64,000 bases of DNA from Gammaproteobacteria bacterium (lineage in GTDB: Bacteria; Pseudomonadota; Gammaproteobacteria; JAJFKO01): the NCBI GenBank assembly GCA_028284465.1, contig JANQRR010000008.1:1-64000 (forward strand), in the 5' to 3' direction. Under the pieces are notes generated by a model. The model did not search any database. It had not been told where the DNA came from and was given only the letters and a program-made list of their open reading frames with translations. The first letter of the stretch is position 1. Each line of letters opens with the position of its first letter. The translations under genes were made by a program, and so were the position numbers. Positions 28,200 to 36,681 of the stretch are shown here, one piece after another.

Positions 28200-28504
28200 T
28201 ATGACTTTCCACCCGGCTTATGCTTAAACATTCGTAACATGCGATCGGTAACAAGATACCCGCCGACGACATTAATTGTTGCAAAAGCAACTGCCATAGT
28301 GCCTAAAGTAATGCTGATCCAGCCATGTGTTTCGGCAGCACCTCCCGCTGCGACTAATGAGCCAACAATGGTTATGCCCGATATCGCATTTGCCCCTGAC
28401 ATTAATGGAGTATGCAAAGTTGATGGCACTTTGGAAATTAATTCAAAGCCAAGGAAAATTGCTAATACCAAGACAAATAATAATAAAATGATACTACTTA
28501 TCAT
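28199..28504 (-). CDS. pntAB: NAD(P) transhydrogenase alpha-2 (membrane part of split alpha subunit)
   Basis: 101 residues from ATG 28504 (MISSIILLLFVLVLA), with three to four membrane helices and the conserved HTPLMSGANAISG block. The longer frame to 28552 lies within pntAA and lacks family support. This is the split-alpha form (pntAA + pntAB), as in many alphaproteobacteria and Legionellales. Confidence 0.93.
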   Translation of the reverse strand: MISSIILLLFVLVLAIFLGFELISKVPSTLHTPLMSGANAISGITIVGSLVAAGGAAETHGWISITLGTMAVAFATINVVGGYLVTDRMLRMFKHKPGGKS

Positions 28505-28508
28505 ACTC

Positions 28509-29642
28509 TTAACCCCGCAAAGCAACAATTTGCTGATTAACAATTTCACCATTGTGCGTAATTAAACAACCTTGAATAATTTCATCGGTTAATGGCAAAG
28601 TGAATTGACGCTTATCTTTATCCCAATATTCTGCTAACAATTGATAAATGTTATTCGCATACATTTGGCTAGCATGCACGGCAACTTCAGCCGGAAGATT
28701 GGCTTGACCAATGATTTGTACTCCATCAACTATTGTTGTTTCACCTTCCACTGAGCCTTCAACATTACCGCCCGATCCAACTGCCATATCAACAATCACA
28801 CTACCTGGCTGCATTCGCGCGATCATTTCTTTAGTAATAATACGCGGTGCTTTGCGTCCAAATAACTGTGCAGTGGTGATCACCACATCAGAATAAGCGC
28901 ACACTTTTGCCATAGCTTCGCGTTGTTTCGCTAATTGTTCTGGTGTTAACGCTTTGGCATAACCCTGTTTGGTTTGCCCAGTTTCACCTAAGTCTACCTG
29001 AATGAATTTCGCGCCGAGGGATTGCACTTGTTCTGCAACCACTGGCCGCGTATCAAACGCTTCAACGCGCGCACCTAAACGTTTAGCTGTGGCGATAGCT
29101 TGCAAACCTGCCACGCCTACGCCGATAACAAATACTCGTGCTGGATAAATCGTGCCAGCCGCTGTCATCATCATCGGAAAAGCTTTACGTAATTGATTAG
29201 CTGCCAAGATCACCGTTGAATATCCCGCTAAGTTTGCTTGTGAACTTAATGCATCCATTTTCTGCGCCCGCGTGATCCGCGGGATCATTTCCATGCTGAT
29301 CGCACTGATCCTTTGCGTTAATAATTGATTAAGCAGATCCGTCTGATTAAATGGATCTAAAAAACTGACATGAATGGTATGCGGCTGTAAATAATTGATA
29401 TCGGTGATTGGCGGTGGTCGCAATCGCAAGACTAAATCAGCCTGCTCCAGCAATTGCTGGTGATCGACGATAATTTTAGCTCCAGCGTCACTATATTGTT
29501 TGTCAGTGATAAAAATTGCTTCGCCTAACCCTGCTTCGACACTGACTTCGGCGCCAAGCTGACAGATTTTAGCAACCACATCCGGCACTAGTGCTACTCG
29601 GGTTTCAATGTCTCGCGGTTCTTTAGGGATAGCGACTCGCAT
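28509..29642 (-). CDS. pntAA: NAD(P) transhydrogenase alpha-1 (NAD-binding part)
   Basis: 377 residues starting at ATG 29642 (MRVAIPKEPRDIETRVALVP), with AGGA 5 nt upstream; the next upstream ATG (29648) leaves no room for a ribosome-binding site. NAD(H)-binding domain I of the alanine dehydrogenase/PntA fold, with GVGVAGLQAIATAKRLGA (Rossmann loop), SLGAKFIQVD and the RQD-loop region around EMIPRITRAQKMD. Divergent from ccmC. Confidence 0.95.
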   Translation of the reverse strand: MRVAIPKEPRDIETRVALVPDVVAKICQLGAEVSVEAGLGEAIFITDKQYSDAGAKIIVDHQQLLEQADLVLRLRPPPITDINYLQPHTIHVSFLDPFNQTDLLNQLLTQRISAISMEMIPRITRAQKMDALSSQANLAGYSTVILAANQLRKAFPMMMTAAGTIYPARVFVIGVGVAGLQAIATAKRLGARVEAFDTRPVVAEQVQSLGAKFIQVDLGETGQTKQGYAKALTPEQLAKQREAMAKVCAYSDVVITTAQLFGRKAPRIITKEMIARMQPGSVIVDMAVGSGGNVEGSVEGETTIVDGVQIIGQANLPAEVAVHASQMYANNIYQLLAEYWDKDKRQFTLPLTDEIIQGCLITHNGEIVNQQIVALRG

Positions 29643-29749
29643 ATGCATCCTGCATTCGTTCTGCAAATAAAATTAGTACATTTTAGCATAAAAATATGCG
29701 ACAATAGCTGCAATTTTATTATCCAGATTTTTACTGATAGGCGTGCGCT

Positions 29750-30490
29750 ATGTGGCAATTTATTCACAAATTATCGTCACCAAAATACTTCTACGATATC
29801 ACGACTAAGCTATCACCGTGGTTCGTAGGAGCAGCATTGCTGCTGTTTGCTTACGGTTTAAGTGGCGGTTTATGGTTCGCGCCACCTGACTATCAGCAAG
29901 GCGATGGTTTTCGCATTATATATGTTCATATTCCTTGTGCTGTGATGTCACTTGCAATCTATACGTTTATGGCTATTGCCGCCGCGATCGGCTTAATTTG
30001 GCGAATTAAACTCGCTTTCATGATCACTCGTGCAAGTGCGCCGGTTGGGGCAACTATCACGTTGCTAGCATTAGTGACTGGCGCGATTTGGGGGAAGCCT
30101 ATGTGGGGCACCTATTGGATTTGGGATGCTCGCTTAACTTCCGAACTTATCTTATTTTTTCTTTATATTGGCTTTATTGCTCTACAAACAGCACTGCCTG
30201 ATCGGCAACAAGCGGCCAAAGCTGGCGCGATTTTACTTTTAGTTGGCATTGTTGACATTCCTATCATTCATTATTCAGTTGATTGGTGGAATACTTTGCA
30301 TCAAGGTGCTAGCTTGAGCTTATTCGCCAAACCTAAAATCGTTAACAGCATGTTATATCCATTGTTAGCTATGATGGCAGCATTTGCATGCTATCTTGTT
30401 TGGCTTATTTTACAACGTACTCGTAATGAAATTTTATTTTGGCAACAACAACATCGCTGGATTAAAAATGTGAAAGGGATAATGTCATGA
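29750..30490 (+). CDS. ccmC: CcmC, heme-handling protein of cytochrome c maturation
   Basis: 246-residue six-helix membrane protein that loads heme onto CcmE. The tryptophan-rich WWD segment is visible (KPMWGTYWIWDARLTSELI), flanked by the two conserved periplasmic histidines (YVHIPCA and NTLHQGAS). Starts a tightly packed ccmC-I run with 4-bp overlap to ccmD. Confidence 0.96.
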   Translation: MWQFIHKLSSPKYFYDITTKLSPWFVGAALLLFAYGLSGGLWFAPPDYQQGDGFRIIYVHIPCAVMSLAIYTFMAIAAAIGLIWRIKLAFMITRASAPVGATITLLALVTGAIWGKPMWGTYWIWDARLTSELILFFLYIGFIALQTALPDRQQAAKAGAILLLVGIVDIPIIHYSVDWWNTLHQGASLSLFAKPKIVNSMLYPLLAMMAAFACYLVWLILQRTRNEILFWQQQHRWIKNVKGIMS

Positions 30491-30705
30491 ATGCACATTT
30501 CACTTCATTAACGAGTTTCTTGGCCATGGGTGGTTACGCATTTTATGTGTGGCTAGCTTATGGCATTGTCCTTGCGGGATTGTTGTTACTTGCACTGAAC
30601 ACCTTTAGGCAACGCAAACGTATTTTGCGCCACATTAAACAACAAATCAGTGAACCTACAACAACTATTAAACAACCCAATATTATTTATGAATCGCAAA
30701 CGTAA
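30487..30705 (+). CDS. ccmD: CcmD, small heme exporter subunit
   Basis: 72 residues with one membrane helix; the family head AMGGYAFYVWLAYG is clear, followed by a basic RQRKRILRHIK stretch. Stabilises the CcmC-CcmE complex. Overlaps ccmC by 4 bp and ccmE by 17 bp. Confidence 0.92.
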   Translation: MNAHFTSLTSFLAMGGYAFYVWLAYGIVLAGLLLLALNTFRQRKRILRHIKQQISEPTTTIKQPNIIYESQT

Positions 30706-31114
30706 ACAACGCTTAACATTTGTTATTATCGTCATTGCCGGCGTTAGCATTGCGGTGGGCTTAGCGCTGTATGCATTAAACCAAAATATTAATTTATTTT
30801 ATTCACCTTCACAAGTGATTGCTGGCCTTGCACCTAAGCATCATCAATTTCGGATCGGTGGTTTAGTTAAACTTGGCAGTATTCATAAAAGTAACCAACA
30901 CTTAGATGTTAATTTTATCGTTACTGATAAAACACACGATGTTGTCGTGCATTATCACGGCATATTGCCTAATTTATTTCGCGCTGGTCAAGGCATTGTG
31001 GTTGCAGGAAAATTAAACTCGCATGGAATTTTCATTGCTGATCAGGTGTTGGCAAAACATGATGCTAATTATATGCCGCCTGAAGTTAAAGCAATTTTAG
31101 GAACACGATCATGA
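30689..31114 (+). CDS. ccmE: CcmE, periplasmic heme chaperone
   Basis: 141 residues from ATG 30689 (MNRKRKQRLTFVI), the usual basic head before a membrane anchor; the frame is open further upstream inside ccmD. OB-fold heme chaperone; the covalent heme-binding His lies in LAKHDANYMPPEV near the C-terminus. Overlaps ccmF by 4 bp. Confidence 0.95.
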   Translation: MNRKRKQRLTFVIIVIAGVSIAVGLALYALNQNINLFYSPSQVIAGLAPKHHQFRIGGLVKLGSIHKSNQHLDVNFIVTDKTHDVVVHYHGILPNLFRAGQGIVVAGKLNSHGIFIADQVLAKHDANYMPPEVKAILGTRS

Positions 31115-33036
31115 TCCCAGAATTTGCTAATTTTGCTTTAATCATTGCCTTAGGTTTAGCTTGTATTCAAGCAAGTTTGCCATTGATTGGTTCGTACCGT
31201 AATAATTCCACCTGGATGCAACTAGCCCGCCCTTGTGCTTATGGCCAATTAGTGTTTATCTTAGTGAGTTATGCCTGTTTGACTTATGCATTTATTAGCA
31301 ACGATTTTTCCGTTGCATATGTTGCGGAAAATTCAAATACCCATTTGCCATTAATATATCGTATTGCCGCAGTGTGGGGTGCGCATGAAGGTTCAATGTT
31401 ATTATGGGTGATGATTTTAAGTATCTGGACGGCTGCAGTTGCACGTTTTAGCCGACAATTACCATTAGTGACTATTGCCAGAGTGCTGGCGATTTTAGCT
31501 TGGATCAGCATCGGCTTTCTGTTATTCATTTTAGCCACCTCCAATCCTTTTTTACGCTTCTTAGTTAATGTACCTAAACAAGGTCAAGATCTTAACCCAC
31601 TGTTACAAGATCCTGGCTTAGCATTCCATCCGCCGATGTTATATATGGGTTATGTCGGGTTTGCAGTGGCTTTTGCATTTGCTATTACTGCCCTATTAAG
31701 CAAACGTTTAGATAACCAATGGTTGCAATGGACGCGCCCATGGGTGTTAATTGCTTGGTGTTTCTTAACGTTGGGGATCGTGCTAGGTAGTTGGTGGTCA
31801 TACCGTGAATTGGGATGGGGTGGCTGGTGGAGCTGGGACCCAGTAGAAAATGCATCATTCCTACCATGGTTAGTCGGTACGGCATTAATTCATTCGATGC
31901 TCATAAGCGCAAAACGTGATGCCTTTAAAGGTTGGACAATATTATTAGCGATTATTGCTTTTTGTTTAAGCTTATTAGGTACTTTTTTAGTGCGCTCTGG
32001 CGTATTAACTTCAGTTCATGCTTTTGCAGTTGATCCGACCCGTGGTATTTATATGCTAGTATTTTTGTTTATTGTTATTTGTGCCTCACTATTACTGTAT
32101 GGTCTACGTAGCCACACTATTATTAATAATCAGAATTTACGTTTTAGCATTTTATCTAGAGAAACTTTGCTATTGTTAAATACTATGTTGTTAGTAGTTA
32201 TCATGGCAACTATCTTGTTAGGCACCTTATATCCTTTGCTGATCGATGCATTACATGCAGGCAAAATTTCGGTTGGCTCACCGTATTTTAATGCTGTATT
32301 TATCCCTTTAGCAATTCCTATCTTGCTCCTTGTTGGAGTCGGGCCGATATCTTATTGGCAACGTATTTCATGGCGAGAATTAGCCAAAAAATTATGGTTT
32401 GTTATGTTTGTTTGTTTATGCTTGGCAGGAATTTTACTTTTCATATTCCCACATAAATACTATTTAGTGCTCGGCGTGACGATTGGTGTGTGGATCACTT
32501 TAACAACGCTGCAAAAACTTTTACAGCGTCTGCAGCGCCAACCTTGGCGTCAATGGCAGCAAATATCGCTGCGTTTTTGGGGAATGATAATAGCGCATTT
32601 GGGTGTTGGGATTTGTGTGATCGGTATTAGTGTCAACATGAATTTGAGTATGCAAAAAAATGTGGTAATGAAACCTGGAGAAAGCGTTCACGTTGGCAAT
32701 TATGATTTTAGATTTATGGATTTAACAAGGCTTGTCGGCCCGAATTATCAAGGTGTTGATGCGAAGTTTAATATTTATCAACGACACCGTTTGCTCACCC
32801 AGTTAAATACGCAGAAACGACTCTTTACTAGCCAACAGTATGCCATGAGTGCTGTAGCAATTTCATTTAACCTGTTTCGAGATTTGTATGTTGCTTTAGG
32901 TGATCCGTTTAATGATGGCGCGTGGTCAGTGCGGTTATATGTCAAACCCTTTGTGCGCTGGATTTGGTTAGGTGGATTATTAATGATGTTAGGCGGGATT
33001 ATTGCGGCAAGCAAACGTAATAAATTAGGAAAATAA
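31111..33036 (+). CDS. ccmF: CcmF, cytochrome c heme lyase subunit
   Basis: 641 residues and about 15 membrane helices. Contains the WWD-type heme-handling segment GGWWSWDPVENASFLPWL and the conserved periplasmic WGAHEGSMLLWV. Receives heme from CcmE and ligates it to apocytochrome with CcmH/I. Confidence 0.97.
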   Translation: MIPEFANFALIIALGLACIQASLPLIGSYRNNSTWMQLARPCAYGQLVFILVSYACLTYAFISNDFSVAYVAENSNTHLPLIYRIAAVWGAHEGSMLLWVMILSIWTAAVARFSRQLPLVTIARVLAILAWISIGFLLFILATSNPFLRFLVNVPKQGQDLNPLLQDPGLAFHPPMLYMGYVGFAVAFAFAITALLSKRLDNQWLQWTRPWVLIAWCFLTLGIVLGSWWSYRELGWGGWWSWDPVENASFLPWLVGTALIHSMLISAKRDAFKGWTILLAIIAFCLSLLGTFLVRSGVLTSVHAFAVDPTRGIYMLVFLFIVICASLLLYGLRSHTIINNQNLRFSILSRETLLLLNTMLLVVIMATILLGTLYPLLIDALHAGKISVGSPYFNAVFIPLAIPILLLVGVGPISYWQRISWRELAKKLWFVMFVCLCLAGILLFIFPHKYYLVLGVTIGVWITLTTLQKLLQRLQRQPWRQWQQISLRFWGMIIAHLGVGICVIGISVNMNLSMQKNVVMKPGESVHVGNYDFRFMDLTRLVGPNYQGVDAKFNIYQRHRLLTQLNTQKRLFTSQQYAMSAVAISFNLFRDLYVALGDPFNDGAWSVRLYVKPFVRWIWLGGLLMMLGGIIAASKRNKLGK

Positions 33037-33040
33037 AACT

Positions 33041-33592
33041 GTGAAACTGAAATTTATTATATCGTTGGTGCCACTTTTGCTATTTATTTTGCTAGCAATA
33101 TTTCTCTGGCGTGGTTTACATAACGATCCACATCATGTGCCATCAGCATTAATGAATAAACCCGTGCCTCAATTTAGTTTATATAAATTAGCTAAGCCTG
33201 AACAAACTTTTACAAACAAAGCTTTATTAGGCCATGTTAGCTTACTTAATGTATGGGCTTCATGGTGCATTACTTGTAGAGTTGAACATCCTGTTCTTAT
33301 GGATATCGCGCGCCAAAATATCGTGCCTATTTATAGCCTTGATTACAAAGATCAACGCCAACGAGCACAACATTGGCTTAGCCAGTATGGCAATCCTTAT
33401 CAACAAACCGGGTTTGATAAAGATGGCCGAGTTGCTATTAACTTTGGTGTCTATGGCACACCAGAAACTTTTGTGATTGATCGTCACGGAGTTGTGCGTT
33501 ACAAACTCATTGGAGCAATTAATCATGAAATTTGGCAAAATACGATTTTACCTTTAATTAACAAACTCACTGCTGAGAAGAAGCAATCATGA
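33041..33592 (+). CDS. ccmG: CcmG/DsbE thiol:disulfide interchange protein
   Basis: 183 residues: N-terminal membrane anchor (about 5-24), then a TlpA-like thioredoxin domain with active site WCITC in NVWASWCITCRVEHP and cis-Pro region YGTPETFVID. Reduces the CxxCH thiols of apocytochromes. Overlaps ccmH by 4 bp. Confidence 0.95.
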   Translation: MKLKFIISLVPLLLFILLAIFLWRGLHNDPHHVPSALMNKPVPQFSLYKLAKPEQTFTNKALLGHVSLLNVWASWCITCRVEHPVLMDIARQNIVPIYSLDYKDQRQRAQHWLSQYGNPYQQTGFDKDGRVAINFGVYGTPETFVIDRHGVVRYKLIGAINHEIWQNTILPLINKLTAEKKQS

Positions 33593-33972
33593 AACGCTTA
33601 CTATTCATATTTTTTGCTTGCTGGTGCGCATTGGCTTTTGCTGCTCATGATGTATACCAGTTTGCTAACGCTCACCAACGCAAACAATTCAATACACTCT
33701 CGCATGAATTGCGTTGTTTAGTATGCCAAAATGAGACGCTTGCTGATTCTGATGCAAGGCTGGCGATAGATTTACGTAACATTATTTATGCCAAAATACT
33801 GCATGGTAATAATAACCAACAAATTATTCATTACATGGTATCGCGTTATGGTAATTTTATTTTATTTAAACCACCATTAGAAACAAATACCTATATCCTC
33901 TGGTTTGCACCAGGTTTATTTGTGCTGCTTGCGTTAAGTATTTTAGGATTAATTATTTATAGGAAACGTTGA
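33589..33972 (+). CDS. ccmH: CcmH, apocytochrome c thiol reductase
   Basis: 127 residues: signal peptide, the redox motif LRCLVCQNETLADSDA (LRCxxCQ), and a C-terminal membrane anchor followed by RKR. This is the short CcmH; the TPR part is a separate gene (ccmI). One-base stop/start overlap (TGATG). Confidence 0.95.
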   Translation: MKRLLFIFFACWCALAFAAHDVYQFANAHQRKQFNTLSHELRCLVCQNETLADSDARLAIDLRNIIYAKILHGNNNQQIIHYMVSRYGNFILFKPPLETNTYILWFAPGLFVLLALSILGLIIYRKR

Positions 33973-34643
33973 TGATATTATTGTGGGTCATAATTGGTAT
34001 TATGATTGTCATTGCCTTAGGTTTTGTGTTGGTTCCACTTATAACACAGCCTAAGAAATGGCTTACAATAGGTATGCTTGCGGTTATTTTTCCAGTGGCT
34101 ATGGTTGGGTTATATATATATTGGGGTCATAGTCAGCAGTTAGCACACTATTATCAGGATCAGCGCGAAACTAAGTTAGTACAAAAAACCATTAAAAAAT
34201 TAGGTTCAGTCAATGCTATCATCGCTAAGTTTAAGCATTATCAAAAACAACACCTTAGTGATCCTAAAGCCTGGTATTTGCTTGGCAAGCTTTACGCTAG
34301 CCAAGGTCAATTCAAACAAGCCAAGCAAGCTTTCGCCCATGCTCATCAGTTAAAACCTGAAAAATTCACGTATAGTGTTGCTTATCTTGAATCAAGTTAT
34401 TTTGCCGCTAAACGTCAATTTAGCCCGGGCATGGAAAAATTACTGCAACAACTTTATCATCAACAGCCCAATGATCCTAACCTTATCAATCTAGTCGCAT
34501 TAGCAGCGTATCAACATAAACATTACCAACGCGCGATCAAGCTGTGGGAATCACTGTTACCATTATTTGCTAACGGCACACATGATAAGCAAGCATTGCT
34601 CATGATGATTGCAAAAGCTGAACGCTTGCTCACTGCTAAGTAA
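33972..34643 (+). CDS. ccmI: CcmI, TPR subunit of the cytochrome c heme lyase
   Basis: 223 residues from ATG 33972: two membrane helices at the N-terminus, then TPR-type repeats from about residue 80 (DPKAWYLLGKLYASQGQFKQAKQAF and a second copy near residue 160). Recruits apocytochromes by their C-terminal helix. Shorter than many CcmI proteins. Confidence 0.9.
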   Translation: MILLWVIIGIMIVIALGFVLVPLITQPKKWLTIGMLAVIFPVAMVGLYIYWGHSQQLAHYYQDQRETKLVQKTIKKLGSVNAIIAKFKHYQKQHLSDPKAWYLLGKLYASQGQFKQAKQAFAHAHQLKPEKFTYSVAYLESSYFAAKRQFSPGMEKLLQQLYHQQPNDPNLINLVALAAYQHKHYQRAIKLWESLLPLFANGTHDKQALLMMIAKAERLLTAK

Positions 34644-34683
34644 AGTTTATGTTAAAATTGTTAAAACCTGTTAGGATAATCAT

Positions 34684-36201
34684 ATGTGGTTGCAATATCT
34701 TCGACAAAATTTCTGGTTTATCAGCTTAGTAAGTTTTATTGCTGGCAGTCTTCTAACATTAGCATTCGCGCCTTATCATTGGTATTACCTCGCAATCGTT
34801 TCACCCGCTGTGTTAGTGTTAACATGGTCAACAGGTAAAGCTTGGCATAGTTTTTTGCAAGGCTTGTGGTTTGGGCTTGGCTTCTTTGGTTTTGGTGTTT
34901 CCTGGGTATTTATTAGTATCCACCATTATGGCAATACTTCAATTCTTTTAGCATTGTTTTTAACAGCGATTTTTATTATCACCCTAGCTTTATTTATTGC
35001 GGTACCCGGTTATTGTTATAACCGTTTTTTTCGTCAAAATTCTATCGGGAAAATTTTAATTGTATTTCCTGCATTATGGGTATTATTTACCTGGTTACGT
35101 TCTTGGTTTTTAACTGGCTTTCCTTGGTTGCAGCTTGGCTTCACTCAAGTCACTGCACCATTAAGTGGTTATTTGCCCATTATTGGTAATTATGGCGTAG
35201 GATTTATTTTAACGTTCACAGCTAGCGTTTTGGCTATTTTAATCCTCAAGCCGAAACAATTTCTGCTTAATGGTTTATTAATCATATTTACAATTTTGGT
35301 TTGGCTGCTAGGAAGCTTATTAGCAAATTATCATTGGACAACGATCACTGGCAAAGCAATACCTATAACTATCGTACAAGGTAACGTTCCACAGTTGACT
35401 AAATGGGACCCTAAACTTGTTGAGAAAAATTTCTATACTTATTGGAACTTGACTAAAAACCAATGGAATAATGGCATTATTGTCTGGCCAGAAAACGCTA
35501 TCCCTATCTCAGAGCAAACATTACCAACACTTTATAAAAGAATTAATCAAACAGCTAAAGATAAGAATACTGCTTTCATTACCGGCGCTCCTATTCAAGC
35601 TAATGCAAAACAATTTTATAATGCCTTATTGGTACTTGGCGACGGCAGTGGCAAATATTTAAAACGCCATTTAGTACCGTTTGGAGAATATGTACCATTT
35701 GAACGTTTATTGCGAGGGCTCATTAATTTTTTTGATTTGCCGATGTCAAATTTTATTCCGGGCCCCATTAAACAACCCTTAGTACAAGCTAAAGGCTTTA
35801 AGATCGCACCTTTTATTTGTTATGAGATTGCTTTCGCTAATTTAGTGTTGAGTGATTTACCGCAAGCGCAATTATTAGTAACGATCAGTGATGATACTTG
35901 GTTTGGCAATTCCAACGCTGCAGATCAACATTTACAAATAGCGCAAACGCGTTCGCTACAAACCGGTCGCTATCAATTATTTGCGACTAATAGTGGCCCA
36001 TCAGCGATTATTAACAACCAAGGTAGGCTAGTACAAACTGCGCCACTATTTCAACAAGATATTATTAAAGGTGAAGTGTATGCAAGCCAAGGTATTACAC
36101 CTTGGGTACGGATTGGTAATTGGCCGATCATTATAATTATTTTTCTGTTATTAATAGCATATATATTTACAAGCCGAAGCACTAAGAAAAACCGCAAATA
36201 A
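34684..36201 (+). CDS. lnt: Apolipoprotein N-acyltransferase
   Basis: Inner-membrane enzyme adding the third acyl chain to lipoproteins. 505 residues: about six N-terminal helices, a nitrilase domain (about 220-480) and a final helix. Catalytic triad residues: Glu in VWPENAIP, Lys in LKRHLVPFGEYVPF and Cys in PFICYEIAF. 40 bp after ccmI. Confidence 0.96.
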   Translation: MWLQYLRQNFWFISLVSFIAGSLLTLAFAPYHWYYLAIVSPAVLVLTWSTGKAWHSFLQGLWFGLGFFGFGVSWVFISIHHYGNTSILLALFLTAIFIITLALFIAVPGYCYNRFFRQNSIGKILIVFPALWVLFTWLRSWFLTGFPWLQLGFTQVTAPLSGYLPIIGNYGVGFILTFTASVLAILILKPKQFLLNGLLIIFTILVWLLGSLLANYHWTTITGKAIPITIVQGNVPQLTKWDPKLVEKNFYTYWNLTKNQWNNGIIVWPENAIPISEQTLPTLYKRINQTAKDKNTAFITGAPIQANAKQFYNALLVLGDGSGKYLKRHLVPFGEYVPFERLLRGLINFFDLPMSNFIPGPIKQPLVQAKGFKIAPFICYEIAFANLVLSDLPQAQLLVTISDDTWFGNSNAADQHLQIAQTRSLQTGRYQLFATNSGPSAIINNQGRLVQTAPLFQQDIIKGEVYASQGITPWVRIGNWPIIIIIFLLLIAYIFTSRSTKKNRK

Positions 36202-36210
36202 TAACTCTCT

Positions 36211-36340
36211 GGATTGCTTCGTCGTTACACTCCTCGCAATGACGAATTTTATAAATCCACAACTTGTAAAAACTGCAAATAACAATCCGCAATGATGAAT
36301 TTGGTGAATCCACATCTTTTAAAAATAACAAATGTTAACT
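36211..36340. repeat. Family A REP-like element followed by an imperfect 53-bp tandem duplication
   Basis: A family A element (GGATTGCTTCGTCGTTACAC to about 36245) is followed by two diverged copies of a roughly 50-bp unit. The first begins GCAATGACGAATTT at 36236 and the second GCAATGATGAATTT at 36289, so the period is 53 bp. Lies in the gap between convergent lnt and the STAS gene. Confidence 0.6.
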
Positions 36341-36679
36341 ATTTAATTTAGTGAGTGCTTCGGCTTGGTCTTTATAAATTTGAATATCAGACATCAAATC
36401 AATAATGTTAAACACTTTTTTAACATTTGGTGAGACTGAACAAAGTGCCAGTTTTCCATCTTTTTGCTCAAGTTTATCAAGTAAAATATATAACACCTGG
36501 ATCCCTGCACTGCTGACATATTCTAACAGATCACAATCAATAAGGATTTTATTGTTACTGGGATCGGCATCGATTTTAGCAAACAATATTTCACGAAATT
36601 GTGGTGACGTATCGATATTAAGTTGGCCATGTAATTTAATTATCATGACATCATTAACAACCTTTGAAGTAATATCCAT
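36335..36679 (-). CDS. STAS-domain anti-sigma factor antagonist (SpoIIAA/RsbV-like)
   Basis: 114-residue single STAS domain. The phosphorylatable Ser lies in DLLEYVSSAGIQVLY (about residue 57). In partner switching it binds the kinase when unphosphorylated. The gene starts 2 bp after the stop of the phosphatase-kinase gene, so they are co-expressed. No sigma factor gene is nearby, so the final output is unknown. Confidence 0.88.
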   Translation of the reverse strand: MDITSKVVNDVMIIKLHGQLNIDTSPQFREILFAKIDADPSNNKILIDCDLLEYVSSAGIQVLYILLDKLEQKDGKLALCSVSPNVKKVFNIIDLMSDIQIYKDQAEALTKLNS

Positions 36680-36681
36680 CG

